Shown piece after piece: positions 24,133 to 33,397 of a DNA stretch of 64,000 nucleotides. The notes beneath the pieces are model-generated. The model was not told where the DNA came from, did no database searches, and was given only the letters and a program-made list of their open reading frames with translations. A program made the translations under genes and the position numbers. Each line of letters begins with the position of its first letter. Positions within the stretch are counted from its first letter, which is position 1. The DNA is from Microthrixaceae bacterium (GTDB lineage: Bacteria; Actinomycetota; Acidimicrobiia; Acidimicrobiales; DATDAH01). The DNA is taken from contig JACJWK010000002.1 in assembly GCA_020637195.1 (NCBI GenBank), forward strand, positions 124,001 through 188,000, written 5' to 3'.

Positions 24133-25164
24133 TCACCACCGGTTGCGGGCCTCCTCGGCCCACCCGACGACGTCGTCGAACGCCACCTCGTCGCCGGCGT
24201 CGGTGCGCAGCGTCCCCGCCCAGGTGCCGAACACCTGGTGCACCTCCATCGACAGCACCCCGAGGCTGGCGCGCGAGTGCCGGTCGTGCACCGGTGCGAG
24301 CCGGGCATCGACGCGGCCGGCGGGATCATGCACCCTCCAGGGTTCGAGGGGCCGGTCCCAGTCGTACTCCCACACGAGCTCGTCGTGGATCTTCGTGAGG
24401 TGACCGTCCACGCACAGGGCGTTCTCGGTGAGGCCCGTCCCCTCGGTCCACTTCCCCCCGAACTGGAGCCCGACCACGCGTCCGTCGGCGGATCGGCCCG
24501 AGCCCGATCCCCAGTTCCAGCGGATCGCGTAGGGCCAGACGCCGCGGCCGAGATCCAGGGTGGCGAAGGCCTCGGGGCCGTCGCCGCCGAGGGCGACGGT
24601 GTCGTCGCCCAGGCGCACCTCGCCGACCGCCCGCCGCGTGTTCTGCTTGCTCGTGTACTGGAAGCGCCGTGACGACCAGGGGATCACGACGCCGAGGGTC
24701 TCGTGGCCGGGGGGCCGGTCGACGGTGATCTCGACGCGCACGGCCCCGACCGCGGTGTCCGTGGTCGCCGCCGTGAGACGGGTGTGGTCGGGCCGATCGT
24801 CGATCCTGATCGACAGGCCGCCGCCCTCGTAGGCCATCGTCCCCGTGCCGGGGGTGTCGGGCAGGGCGATCCCGCGGCCGAGCGGGACGATGCGGGCGGC
24901 GTCGACCACCAGGCCGTCACGGGGCCGAGCGACCCACAGCGCGGCGATGCCGGCGTAGTCGACGTCGGCGTAGGTGATCGACACGTACAGCTCCGGGCTG
25001 GTGACGCACCAGTACTCCCAGCGCTTGCGGCGGCCCCAGGGTCCCGCCAGGTTCGCCCGGTGCAGGGGACGTCGGGACCAGCCCACGGCCTCGGGGGCGA
25101 GCCGCCCGCGCTCGTCGCAGAGGTCGACCGGCTCGGTCAGCTCGCGCTCGGTGGGTTCAGCCAC
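24133..25164 (-). CDS. DUF2804 family protein
   Basis: A 343-residue protein with LCDERGRLAPEAVGWSRRPL, GRRKRWEYWCVTSPELYVSI, TSKQNTRRAVGEV, WPYAIRWNWGSGSG and VVGLQFGGKWTEGTGLTENA, all typical of DUF2804, a family of beta-rich proteins related to lipocalin/AttH-like folds. No function is established. GTG 25164 is chosen because the family pattern begins at once; it overlaps the end of the coiled-coil gene by 8 bases, so the two are coupled. Confidence 0.88.
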   Translation of the reverse strand: MAEPTERELTEPVDLCDERGRLAPEAVGWSRRPLHRANLAGPWGRRKRWEYWCVTSPELYVSITYADVDYAGIAALWVARPRDGLVVDAARIVPLGRGIALPDTPGTGTMAYEGGGLSIRIDDRPDHTRLTAATTDTAVGAVRVEITVDRPPGHETLGVVIPWSSRRFQYTSKQNTRRAVGEVRLGDDTVALGGDGPEAFATLDLGRGVWPYAIRWNWGSGSGRSADGRVVGLQFGGKWTEGTGLTENALCVDGHLTKIHDELVWEYDWDRPLEPWRVHDPAGRVDARLAPVHDRHSRASLGVLSMEVHQVFGTWAGTLRTDAGDEVAFDDVVGWAEEARNRW

Positions 25165-25561
25165 CGGGGACCGCCTCGTCGTCGGCGGCCTCGTCCGCGT
25201 CGTCACGCTCGTCCTGCTCGCGGGCCGCGCCCCGCAGGCCGAGCCGGCGCAGCGTGCCGGACGCCCACATCGCCGGGCCGACGGTGACCTCGAGGGCGTC
25301 GACCAGCCGGCCCACCTGGTGGGTGAGCTCGCCGACGTCGCCGATGGTGTCGACCATGCCGGTGCGCAGCTCGTCGACCCCGCCCACGACCTCGCTGAAC
25401 CGGTCGATGGCGGCGTCCAGCTTGGCGATCGTGCCGTCGAGGCTGCTGAGCGTGACGTGCATGTGCTCGACGGTGCTGTTGAGCGCCTCGAGGGTCTCGT
25501 CCACGGAGAGGACCGCGTCCGCCACCCGGCGAGCCCGCGAGGCCGGGCGCTCGCTGGTCAT
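25157..25561 (-). CDS. Small coiled-coil protein upstream of DUF2804
   Basis: A 134-residue protein with heptad-like helices from about residue 20 to 95 (LSVDETLEALNSTVEHMHVT, LDGTIAKLDAAIDRFSEVV, GELTHQVGRLVDALE). This recalls the small coiled-coil proteins next to polyhydroxyalkanoate or lipid-handling genes. The end is acidic (EQDERDDADEAADDEA). I do not recognise a named family. Overlap with the DUF2804 start suggests joint translation. Confidence 0.7.
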   Translation of the reverse strand: MTSERPASRARRVADAVLSVDETLEALNSTVEHMHVTLSSLDGTIAKLDAAIDRFSEVVGGVDELRTGMVDTIGDVGELTHQVGRLVDALEVTVGPAMWASGTLRRLGLRGAAREQDERDDADEAADDEAVPGG

Positions 25562-25601
25562 GGGGTGACGGTACCGGAGCGGGCCGCGGGCGGCCGCGCC
25601 C

Positions 25602-27299
25602 TCACGCCGCGTGCGCGCGTCGCACGACCAGCAGCCTGGTGAGCACCCCGCTCAGCGCCACGAGGACGATCGAGGCGAGGCCGAGCTCGGCGAGGAAGCC
25701 GTCCTCGGCGGCGTTCCAGATGTGGACCGACAGCGTCTCGACGTCGGTGGGGCGCAGCAGGAGCGTGGCGGGGAGCTCCTTCATCGTCGAGAGCAGGACG
25801 AGGCCGGCGCCGGCGACGAGGCCGGGCAGCATGAGCGGTAGCTCCACGGTGGCGAGGCGCCGGGCCGGGCCCGCCCCGAGCACGCGGGCGGCGTCGCCCA
25901 GGCGGTCGGGCACCCCGCTCACCGCCACCTGCGCGGCGCGCATCGACTGGGCGCCGAAGTGGACCACGTAGGCGAAGATCAACACGGGCAGCGTCTGGTA
26001 GAGCACCCCGAGGACGGGGGCGTTCAGCACCCAGAACACGAGGGCGAGCGCCACGACGAGGCCCGGCAGCGCGAAGCCACCCACGACGAGGGTGTTGGCC
26101 ACGGCGCCGGTGCGGGTGCGGTGCCGCGCGGTCAGGAAGGCCACCGGCAAGACGACGACCACGGCCACCACCGCGGTGATCGTGCCGATGACGGCGGTGT
26201 TGACCGTGGGGGCCACGAGCTCGCCGAGCCCCGCCGACGTCGCCGCGGCGCCCGAGCGGGACAGGCCTCGGCCGGCCCAGTAGGCCAGGGTGGCGAGGGG
26301 CCCCACGAGGGCGAGCAGCAGGACGAGCGCCACACCGCCCGTGGCCGGCGCCCGCCACCGCCCGAGCGGCACCAGCAGTGGTCGCCCGCCGCCCACCGCC
26401 TCCACCGCGGCCGATCGGCGGGCGACGCCGCGCTCGGCGGCCACCACGGCGAGCGCCACCGCGGCCAGCAGCAGGGCGAGGGCGAACGCCTGGGGGCGGT
26501 CGAAGAGCCGGTTGGCGAAGATCTGCGTGGTGAGGGTGGGGTAGCGCAGCAGCTTCACCGCGCCGAAGTCGCTGACCGTGTAGAGGAAGACGAGCAGGGT
26601 GCCGGCCAGGACGGCGCCGCGGCTCTGCGGCAGCACCACGCTGGCGAACACCTGGCGCGGCCGTCGGCCGAGCAGGCGGGCGCTCTCCTCGAGCGACGGC
26701 GGCAGCAGCGCGAAGCGGGCCGCCGCCGGGAGGTAGACGTAGGGGTACGTGAACAGGGTCAGCACCAGCCAGGCACCGGTGAAGCCCCGCAGGGCGGGCA
26801 GCTCCTCGACCCCGACGGGCCCGAGCACCTGGGCGAGCAGGCCGCCGGGCGCCAGGGCGGCCAGCAGGGCGGCGGCGCCGACGAACGACGGGACCACGAG
26901 GGGGAGGGGGACGAGCACGCGCCAGAGGCGTCGCCCGGGGAGGTCGGTCCGGGTGGTGAGCCACGCGAGGCCGGTGCCGAGCACCGCGCCGGAGGCGGCG
27001 ACCGCCAGCGCGAGCACGAGGGTCCGGCCCAGTGCCCACCAGGTGTCGGCGCTGGTCAGCTCGGCCCAGACGTCCGAGCCCAGCGCCACGTTCTGCGCCA
27101 CGACGTAGAGCAGCGGGCCCGCGAAGGCGGCGCCCACGGCCGCGGCGGTGACGAGCAGCACCGTCGACGGGCGTCGAGCCGACGGCCCCGACCGGCGCCC
27201 GCCGGCCGCGCGGGCGCCGTCGGTGCGCAGCGGTTCGACGGGCTCGAGGGCGGCGACCCGCTCCGGGGCGGGACCGCCGCCGTCAGCGCTCGAGGCCAC
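25602..27299 (-). CDS. Fe(III)-type ABC importer, fused double permease
   Basis: A 565-residue permease with two BPD_transp_1 halves, as in FbpB/HitB/SfuB and ThiP. The coupling-loop (EAA) motifs are EESARLLGRRPRQVFASVVLPQ in the first half and GDAARVLGAGPARRLATVELPL in the second. About twelve hydrophobic helices are visible. The ATG overlaps the end of the binding-protein gene by 17 bases, so the two are co-translated. With the FutA-like binding protein and the divergent ATPase this forms a complete iron(III) uptake system. Thiamine uptake is a less likely alternative. Confidence 0.92.
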   Translation of the reverse strand: MASSADGGGPAPERVAALEPVEPLRTDGARAAGGRRSGPSARRPSTVLLVTAAAVGAAFAGPLLYVVAQNVALGSDVWAELTSADTWWALGRTLVLALAVAASGAVLGTGLAWLTTRTDLPGRRLWRVLVPLPLVVPSFVGAAALLAALAPGGLLAQVLGPVGVEELPALRGFTGAWLVLTLFTYPYVYLPAAARFALLPPSLEESARLLGRRPRQVFASVVLPQSRGAVLAGTLLVFLYTVSDFGAVKLLRYPTLTTQIFANRLFDRPQAFALALLLAAVALAVVAAERGVARRSAAVEAVGGGRPLLVPLGRWRAPATGGVALVLLLALVGPLATLAYWAGRGLSRSGAAATSAGLGELVAPTVNTAVIGTITAVVAVVVVLPVAFLTARHRTRTGAVANTLVVGGFALPGLVVALALVFWVLNAPVLGVLYQTLPVLIFAYVVHFGAQSMRAAQVAVSGVPDRLGDAARVLGAGPARRLATVELPLMLPGLVAGAGLVLLSTMKELPATLLLRPTDVETLSVHIWNAAEDGFLAELGLASIVLVALSGVLTRLLVVRRAHAA

Positions 27300-28326
27300 T
27301 CGCCTCGATGAGCTCGCGCGTGCGCGCCAGCCCGCCCCCGAGCGTGTCGAGGTCGACGGTGTCGACCGACAGCTCGTCGAGCGGGGGCAGGCCCTCGGGG
27401 GCCGCGACGCCGCGGGCGAGCGGGTACTCGAAGGTCTCCTCGGCGTAGAAGCGCTGCGCGTCCTCCTGGAGCAGGTACGAGAGGAGGGCCTCGGCGTCGT
27501 CCGTGCGGTCCGAGGCGGCGGGGATCGCCGCGGCGCTCACGATGAGCAGCGAGCCGATGTCGCCGTCGGGGAACACGTGGTTCTCGCTCGGGACCGAGGG
27601 GTCCTCCTCGCGGGCGCGGTGGTTGTAGTAGTGGTTCACCAGCCCGTAGGCGATCTCGCCGCGCCCCACGGCCTCCACGATGGCCGTGTTGTTGGCGTAG
27701 ACCTGGGCGCCGTTGTCGGCCAGGCCCTCCAGCCACTCGGCGGTGGCCTGGTCGCCGCGCTCGCTGCGCATGGCGGTGACGAAGTCCTGGAACGAGGCGT
27801 TGCTCGGCGCCACGGCCACCTCGCCCTCGAAGGCCGGGTCGACGAGGTCCAGGACCGAGTCGGGCAGGTCCGTCGGGTCCACCTCGTCGGTGTTGTGGAC
27901 GAGCACCCGCACCCGGCCCGACAGCCCGAGCCACGTGCCGTCCGACGAGCGGTTCGCGGGCTCGACCTGGTCGAGGGCGCTCTCCGAGAGCGTCGAGAGC
28001 CGCCCCTGCTCGTCGAGGAAGCCGACCGCGCCGGGGCTCTGGGACAGGAACAGGTCGGCGGGGGTCTGGTCGCCCTCCTCGTCGATGAGCAGGGCGAGGT
28101 CGGCGGAGTCGCCGTAGCGCACGTCGATGTCGATGCCGGTCTCGTCGGCGAACTCGACCAGCAGCGGCTCGATCAGGTTCTGGCTGCGCCCCGAGTAGAT
28201 CGTGAGGCGCTCGCCGCCGTCGAGCGTGCAGGCGGCGAGCACCACCGCGAGCAGGGGGAGGGGCAGGGCGGTCGCGAGGAGGGTCCGGGTCCGCGCTCGT
28301 CGACGGGGGCGGGTGGGCGTCGGCAT
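27283..28326 (-). CDS. Fe(III)-binding lipoprotein of the ABC importer (FbpA/FutA-like)
   Basis: A 347-residue lipoprotein: Arg-rich start, hydrophobic run LLATALPLPLLAVVLAAC with lipobox cysteine near residue 33, then LTIYSGRSQNLIEPLLVEF, PADLFLSQSPGAVGFL, VAPSNASFQDFVTA, ANNTAIVEAVGRGEIAYGLVNHYYNH and AEETFEYPLARG. The YxxYN-type tyrosine pair (here NHYYNH) and the YPLA motif are typical of ferric-ion-binding FbpA/FutA proteins. TAGGGT (minus strand, 28335-28340) lies 8 bases before ATG 28326. Confidence 0.92.
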   Translation of the reverse strand: MPTPTRPRRRARTRTLLATALPLPLLAVVLAACTLDGGERLTIYSGRSQNLIEPLLVEFADETGIDIDVRYGDSADLALLIDEEGDQTPADLFLSQSPGAVGFLDEQGRLSTLSESALDQVEPANRSSDGTWLGLSGRVRVLVHNTDEVDPTDLPDSVLDLVDPAFEGEVAVAPSNASFQDFVTAMRSERGDQATAEWLEGLADNGAQVYANNTAIVEAVGRGEIAYGLVNHYYNHRAREEDPSVPSENHVFPDGDIGSLLIVSAAAIPAASDRTDDAEALLSYLLQEDAQRFYAEETFEYPLARGVAAPEGLPPLDELSVDTVDLDTLGGGLARTRELIEASGLER

Positions 28327-28334
28327 GGCCCGGC

Positions 28335-28431
28335 ACCCTACCGGCCCGCTCCCGAAGTTGTGAAGTCGCCCTAACATCTGGTCCTCGGGCGGGCTTAATG
28401 CCCACCGTCAGGGGGCGGTAGCCTCCTCGCC
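28335..28431. promoter_or_regulatory. Divergent promoter region of the iron ABC genes
   Basis: Both genes have a -10 box close to the start: ACCCTA (28335-28340) for the binding protein and TAGCCT (28419-28424) for the ATPase GTG 28432. Between them is CCTAA (28371-28375), matching half of an IdeR/DtxR iron box, but the other half is poorly conserved. Iron control is expected from function, while the operator match is weak. Confidence 0.4.
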
Positions 28432-29481
28432 GTGCCCGGTCCCTCGTCCGCTCCCGCGTCGGGCGTCGAGGTGCGCTCCGTCTCCAAGCGCTTCGACGCC
28501 GCCCCGGTGCTGCGCGACGTCGACCTGACCGTGCCCCCGGGTGCCATCGTGGTGCTGCTCGGCCCGAGCGGATGCGGCAAGACCACGCTCCTGCGCACGG
28601 TCGCCGGCCTCGAGCGCCCCGACGCCGGCGAGATCCGGGTGGGGGGCGCGCTCGTCGCCGCCGACGGCGTGCACGTCGCCCCCGAGCAGCGCCGGGTGGG
28701 TCTCGTCTTCCAGGACTGGGCGCTCTTCCCCCATCTCAGCGTGGCCCGCAACGTGGCCTACGGCGTCCCCCGTGGCCCGGACCGGGCCGAGCGCACCCGC
28801 GAGGCGCTCGCGCTGGTCGGGCTCGAGTCGTTGGGCGACCGGTCGCCCGCCACGTTGTCCGGCGGACAGAAGCAGCGCGTCGCCCTGGCTCGTGCCCTGG
28901 CCCCGCGACCCGCGGTCCTGCTCCTCGACGAGCCGTTCTCCAACCTGGACACGGCGCTGCGGGCCGAGCTGCGCACCGAGGTGCACCGCCTCCTGCGCGC
29001 CCTCGAGGTCACCGCGGTCTTCGTCACCCACGACCAGGAGGAGGCGTTCGTGCTCGGGGACGAGGTGGCCGTCCTGCTCGACGGCCGCCTCGTGCAGCAG
29101 GCGCCGCCCGCGGAGCTGTACGCCCGCCCCGCCTCGCCCTGGGTCGCGCGCTTCGTCGGCGACGCCAACCTCGTCGACGGCCGGGCGTCGGCGGGCGTCG
29201 CCGAGACGCCGCTGGGCCGGCTCCCCCTCGCCGGCTCGGTCGACGGCGCGGTGTCGGTGTTGGTGCGCCCCGAGGACCTGGACGTCGAGGCGGGCGACGA
29301 CGGCGTGGTCGAGCTGGTGGAGTTCCACGGCCACGACACCGTGTACGAGGTGGTGGTCGACGGCGGCCCCCGGGTCCGCGCCCGGGCGGGCGCCGCGCCG
29401 CGCCACGCCCGCGGCGACCGCGTGACGGTGCGCTACCGGGGCGCGCCCACGACGGCGTGGCCCGTCAGCCGGCCACGGTGA
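28432..29481 (+). CDS. Fe(III)-type ABC importer, ATP-binding subunit (FbpC-like)
   Basis: A 349-residue ATPase: Walker A GPSGCGKTT at 44-52, Q-loop FQDWALFPHLSV, signature LSGGQKQRVALARAL, Walker B VLLLDEPFSN and H-loop FVTHDQEEAF. A C-terminal OB/TOBE-like domain (about 245-340; VLVRPEDLDVEAGDDG) is as in FbpC/PotA-type ATPases. It is transcribed away from the permease and binding-protein genes but is evidently their partner. The last 17 bases overlap the opposing cupredoxin gene. Confidence 0.93.
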   Translation: MPGPSSAPASGVEVRSVSKRFDAAPVLRDVDLTVPPGAIVVLLGPSGCGKTTLLRTVAGLERPDAGEIRVGGALVAADGVHVAPEQRRVGLVFQDWALFPHLSVARNVAYGVPRGPDRAERTREALALVGLESLGDRSPATLSGGQKQRVALARALAPRPAVLLLDEPFSNLDTALRAELRTEVHRLLRALEVTAVFVTHDQEEAFVLGDEVAVLLDGRLVQQAPPAELYARPASPWVARFVGDANLVDGRASAGVAETPLGRLPLAGSVDGAVSVLVRPEDLDVEAGDDGVVELVEFHGHDTVYEVVVDGGPRVRARAGAAPRHARGDRVTVRYRGAPTTAWPVSRPR

Positions 29482-30043
29482 AGCCGGTGATCATCCCCTC
29501 CTCGACGTGGCTCTCCTCCGTGCCGTCGTCGGCGACCTCGACGATGTTGCAGAACAGCGTGTAGTCGCCGGCCTCGAGCGCGAAGGTGCCGGTGCACGAG
29601 GTGCCCGCCGCGAAGGGCTCGACCTCGCCGACGAGCGCACCGTCGGGCAGCGACTCCTCGTCGACCTGCCCGTCGACGATCTCGAGCTCGTCCTCGGCGG
29701 CTCGCACGACGACGAGCTCGTGCGCCTCCTCGCCCTCGTTGCGGGCCACGAACGACACGGTGCCCGCCGGGACCTCGTCGGGGTCGGCCACGATCGAGAA
29801 CTCGTCGAGGGTGACGTCGACCTCCGAGTCGGCCTCGAGGTCCTCGCCGACCGGCACGCACTCGGCCTCGGCGCCCGAGGCGCTGGCGCTCCCGCCCGCG
29901 GAGCTCCCGCTCGCGCTCCCGCTGCCGGACGCGCTCCCGCTCGAGCGCACGTCGCCGCCGTCGTCGGTGCAGGCGGCGCCGAGCAGTGCGAGCGCGAGCG
30001 CGACGACGAGCGGGGGCAGGATCAGGCGGGGGGCGCGGGGCAT
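29465..30043 (-). CDS. Cupredoxin-like lipoprotein
   Basis: A 192-residue lipoprotein with lipobox LALALLGAAC near residue 25, a Ser/Gly/Ala-rich linker and a C-terminal domain starting VDVTLDEFSIVADPDEVPAG. Type-1 copper ligands are recognisable: His in GEEAHELVVV, Cys in YTLFCNIVEV, His in ESHVEEGM and Met after it. This is a plastocyanin/EfeO-Cup-like fold. An acidic surface and the location beside the iron importer suggest a role in metal binding or oxidation outside the membrane, which is inference. Confidence 0.82.
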   Translation of the reverse strand: MPRAPRLILPPLVVALALALLGAACTDDGGDVRSSGSASGSGSASGSSAGGSASASGAEAECVPVGEDLEADSEVDVTLDEFSIVADPDEVPAGTVSFVARNEGEEAHELVVVRAAEDELEIVDGQVDEESLPDGALVGEVEPFAAGTSCTGTFALEAGDYTLFCNIVEVADDGTEESHVEEGMITGFTVAG

Positions 30044-30132
30044 GGGGGACGTCCTCGGTCGGGGTCGCCCAAGGGTAAACGACCCCGGCAGGAGGTGGAA
30101 AGCACGCTTTACGTGCCCCGCGGGCGGGACGG

Positions 30133-31251
30133 CTAGGGGCGCACCTCGTAGTAGAGGTTGGCCGGGTCGTCGAAGTCGTGGACCCGGAACCGGGTGAAGC
30201 CCGCCTCGCGCGCCATCGCCTCGGCCACGTCGGTGCTGAACCCCACGGTGCCCAGCCCGGCGCCCCCCGGCTCGGAGAGCGCCGACGACATGCACGAGGT
30301 GAGCGAGAAGCCGTACATCATCGCCAGCATCGGGTTGCGGCGGTCGGTGGCCCAGTCGCCGGTGCAGCGGATGTCCTTGATGAGCCACACGCCGTCGTCG
30401 GCGAGGGCCGCCCGGATCGCGGCGATCGCGTCGGCGGGTCGGGTCATGTCGTGCAGGCAGTCGAACGTCAGCACGAGGCCGAAGCGGCCGTCGTCGGGGA
30501 GGTCCTCGGCTCGTCGCCGGTGGAGCTCGACGTTGTCGAGGCCGAGGGCGGACACCCGTGCCGCCGCCCGCTCGAGCGCGTGGTGCGACAGGTCGTAGCC
30601 GTGGAACGTCGACGCGGGGTACGCCTCGGCCAGCGCGGTGAGGCAACCCCCGCGCCGCAGCCCACGTCGGCCACCTCGATCCGTGACCCGGAGCGCATCG
30701 ATGAGGCCGTCGAGCGCCGGGACGATGCGAGGACGAGCGCGATCTGCCCAGGGGCCGAGCGAGCGCTCGGTCTGGCGCCCCGGCGGGTCCGAGAGCTGTC
30801 GTAGCTGAGCCTGATCCCGGTGCGGGAACGCCTTCCGCGATCCCGTCGAGCACACGGTCCTCGACGAGCGCGGTGAAGGCGCCTGCGGCGAAGGCGAGCT
30901 GGTGTCTCGGCGACGAGCACCTCGACCCCTCGGGGACAGCTCGAAGTGCACCCCGTCCCGCTGGACAGCAGCTCGGCGGCGGCGTTGCCGCAGCCACTCG
31001 CGCACCCACCGCCGTGCAGGCCGGTGCGCTCGGCGAGCGCCGGCGCGGTGAGGGGCCGGCGCCGGCTATGGCGCGGTAGAGGCCGAGCCGTCGCCCAGGT
31101 GGATGAGCACCGCCACCATCTGACCCTGCTTGTACATACCCGGTACGCGAACAGCCCGGACAGGTGTCGGGGTCGGCGGCGTTGCGGTTGCCGCGCGCCG
31201 CGGTTGCGCGGCACCCTCGGCGGGCTCGGCGGGTTCGGCGTCCTCGGGCAT
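30133..31251 (-). CDS. SAM-dependent methyltransferase with N-terminal winged helix (Rv2258c-like), frameshifted
   Basis: The C-terminal 180 residues are in one frame and give LTALAEAYPASTFHGYDLSH, FGLVLTFDCLHDMTRPADAI and GVWLIKDIRCTGDWA. Upstream fragments provide the SAM motif I (EVADVGCGAG), the winged-helix part (LTAPALAERTGLH, WVREWL) and MYKQGQMVAVLIHLGDG. Order and content resemble the mycobacterial Rv2258c-type methyltransferases. At least four frame changes lie between 30650 and 31080. The start is taken as ATG 31251. Target molecule unknown. Confidence 0.7.
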
Positions 31252-31407
31252 CTGGGTCCCCCTCGTGGTCGGCCCGGTGCAACCGGTACCGGTCGGTCGC
31301 CCCATCATCGCGGAGCGCCGGCGACGCGGTCGGACCTCCGGCCCTGTTCGGTGCCCTGGCGTCCCCTGTACCATCGGGCAGCCCAGCGTCGTCGCAGGAG
31401 GTGCGTC

Positions 31408-32325
31408 GTGCCCTCGCTCCAGCCCCCCGCCCGCCGGCCCGGACGACTCGCCCTCGCGCTGGCCCCTCGGTGCCGCCCTCCCTCGCCGGGTCGCTGGTCG
31501 GGTGCAGGAGCGACGGCGGCGACACCGCCGGGCAGCTCCACGTCCACCTCCGCCCCGGCCCTGGCCCTGCCACCACGGTGACGACCACGACCCCGTCGGG
31601 CCTGGCCACGACCGCCGCCGGCGACACCACCGAGGCCCGCGCCTACTTCGCCCGTGACGAGGCCGTGGCCACCTGCGGCCGGACCGTGGCTACCCGGCGG
31701 TCGCCCGGGCGCCCTCGACGCGTTTCCTCGAGGGGCCGACGGCCGACGAGTGCCGGGATCGGCATGACCTCCGAGATCCCCGAGGCCACCGAGCTGCTCG
31801 GCGTCGACGTGGCCGACGGCACCGCCACCGTGGACCTGTCCGCGGCCTTCGAGTCCGGTGGGGCAGCCTGTCGATGCGAGCTGCGGGTGGCCCAGGTCGT
31901 GTGCCCTCACGCAGTTCCCCATCAGGACGAGGTCAGACGTCCACCTCGACGGCTACGCCGTCGAGGCGATCGGCGGCGAGGGGTCCCGGCCGACGGCCCC
32001 ACCTGGGCGGACTTCGAGAACGTGACGCCGTTGATCTCTGGTCGAGGCGCCCGTCCCTCGGGGCTACGGTCTCGTCGCCCGTCGAGCTGTCGGCACCGCC
32101 AGCACGTTGAGGCCAACGTGCGCTACACGATCACCGGTGCGGACGGCACGGTGCTGGCCGACGGCTTCACCACGGCCACTGCGGGCACGGGCACGTGGGC
32201 ACCTTCTCGGTGGAGGTCGATCTCGAGGGTCGGCCGACCGGGACGGCACCGTCACTGCGTTCGAGGAGAGCGCCGAGGACGGCTCGGCGGGTGAACGAGT
32301 ACGACGTCCTGGTCCGCTTGGCTGA
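31408..32325 (+). CDS. Lipoprotein with GerMN and Gmad2 domains, heavily frameshifted
   Basis: GTG 31408 follows AGGAGG. The first part is Pro/Arg-rich with a hydrophobic stretch and a cysteine at GCRSDGGDTAG in the shifted frame, so it is probably a lipoprotein. Fragments show TEARAYFARDEAVATCGR, TSEIPEATELLGVDVADGTATVDLSAAFESGG (GerMN beta-core) and SPVELSGTAN / TITGADGTVLADGFTTA (Gmad2 Ig-like domain). Proteins with this pair occur on the cell surface of many actinobacteria. Several indels prevent an exact reading and the stop is uncertain. Confidence 0.6.
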
Positions 32326-32343
32326 CCCGGGCGGACGGAGCGA

Positions 32344-33321
32344 CGTGCGCGTGGATCGTCGTCGAGCGACTGGGCCCGGTCGACGGGCACCCGCCATGTC
32401 GCTCGTCGAGCGCGAGGCGCCGGTCCCCGCCGTCAGGTGCCGTGCGGGGCGTGTCGGTCTGCGGTGTCTGCCGCACCGACCTCCACGTGGCGGAGGGCGA
32501 CCTGCCGCGCACCGCTTCCGGCGTCGTGCCAGCCACGAGATCGTCAGGTCGCGGACGCCGGGGCCCGCGGAGCGCTTTCGAGGAGGGCGAGCGCATCGGC
32601 ATCGCCTGGCTGCGCCGCACCTGCGGCACCTGCCGGTTCTGCCGGCGGGCGACGGAGAACTCCAGCGTGGCGCCGCGCTTCACGGGCTGGGACGCGGACG
32701 GTGGCTACGCTGAGCACGCGGTGGTCGACGAGCGCTACGCGCAAGTGCGCGCCCCACGGGGTCGGCGACGACGAGCTGGCGCCACTGCTGTGCGCCGGCA
32801 TCATCGGCTACCGGGCGCCAGCGCCGACCTGCCGCCGGGCGGCCGACTGGCATCTACGGGTTCGGCGGCTCCGCCCACCTGGCCGCCCAGGTGGCGCTGG
32901 CCCGGGTGCGACCAGCACGTGCTCACCCGCTCGGCTGACGCCCGCCGGCTCGCTGCCGACTCCTGGGCGTCGTCGGCGGCCGACACGTACGACGCCCGCC
33001 AGCCGCTGGACGCGCTATCGTCTTCGCCCGTGGGCGACATCGTGCCGGTCGCCCCTCGCGGCGCTGGACCGGGGCGGCACCTGCGCGGTCGCCGGCATCC
33101 ACCTCACCGACGTCCCGGCCCTCGACTACCAGCGCCACCTCTTCCAGGAGCGCGCCAGCTCCGCTCGGTCACCGCCAACACCCGGCCGACGGCGAGAGTT
33201 CTGCGCCTCGCGGCGCCTCGGGCTGGAGGTCCACACCCGGCCTACCTGCTCGACTGGCCGCGAGGCGCTCGCCGACCCCGCCCACGACCGCATCACCGGC
33301 GCCGCTGTCCTGCGTCCCTGA
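32344..33321 (+). CDS. Zinc-dependent alcohol dehydrogenase, heavily frameshifted
   Basis: Segments in the three frames reproduce an MDR alcohol dehydrogenase in order: LVEREAPVP, VSVCGVCRTDLHVAEGDLP (first zinc Cys), GHEIVGQV (partly scrambled), RIGIAWLRRTCGTCRFC (structural zinc cysteines), GWDADGGYAEHAVVDERYA, LLCAGIIGYRA, IYGFGGSAHLAAQVALA (nucleotide loop) and LFQERQLRSVTANTR. These are typical of the AdhP/AdhA-like zinc enzymes. I count at least eight frame changes. The true start is near 32344-32351. Confidence 0.68.
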   Translation, partial: RARGSSSSDWARSTGTRHVARRARGAGPRRQVPCGACRSAVSAAPTSTWRRATCRAPLPASCQPRDRQVADAGARGALSRRASASASPGCAAPAAPAGSAGGRRRTPAWRRASRAGTRTVATLSTRWSTSATRKCAPHGVGDDELAPLLCAGIIGYRAPAPTCRRAADWHLRVRRLRPPGRPGGAGPGATSTCSPARLTPAGSLPTPGRRRRPTRTTPASRWTRYRLRPWATSCRSPLAALDRGGTCAVAGIHLTDVPALDYQRHLFQERASSARSPPTPGRRREFCASRRLGLEVHTRPTCSTGREALADPAHDRITGAAVLRP

Positions 33322-33397
33322 CCGTCGGCTCCCCTGCGCCGTGGGTGCGCCTGTCCCGGCGAGATGGACTTATGCCGGGCGGTAGGGTCGCCCGCCC

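Noticed and set aside
28360..28380. Full IdeR/DtxR box upstream of the iron importer
   Set aside because: Only a CCTAA half-site fits; the other half deviates too much to call an operator.
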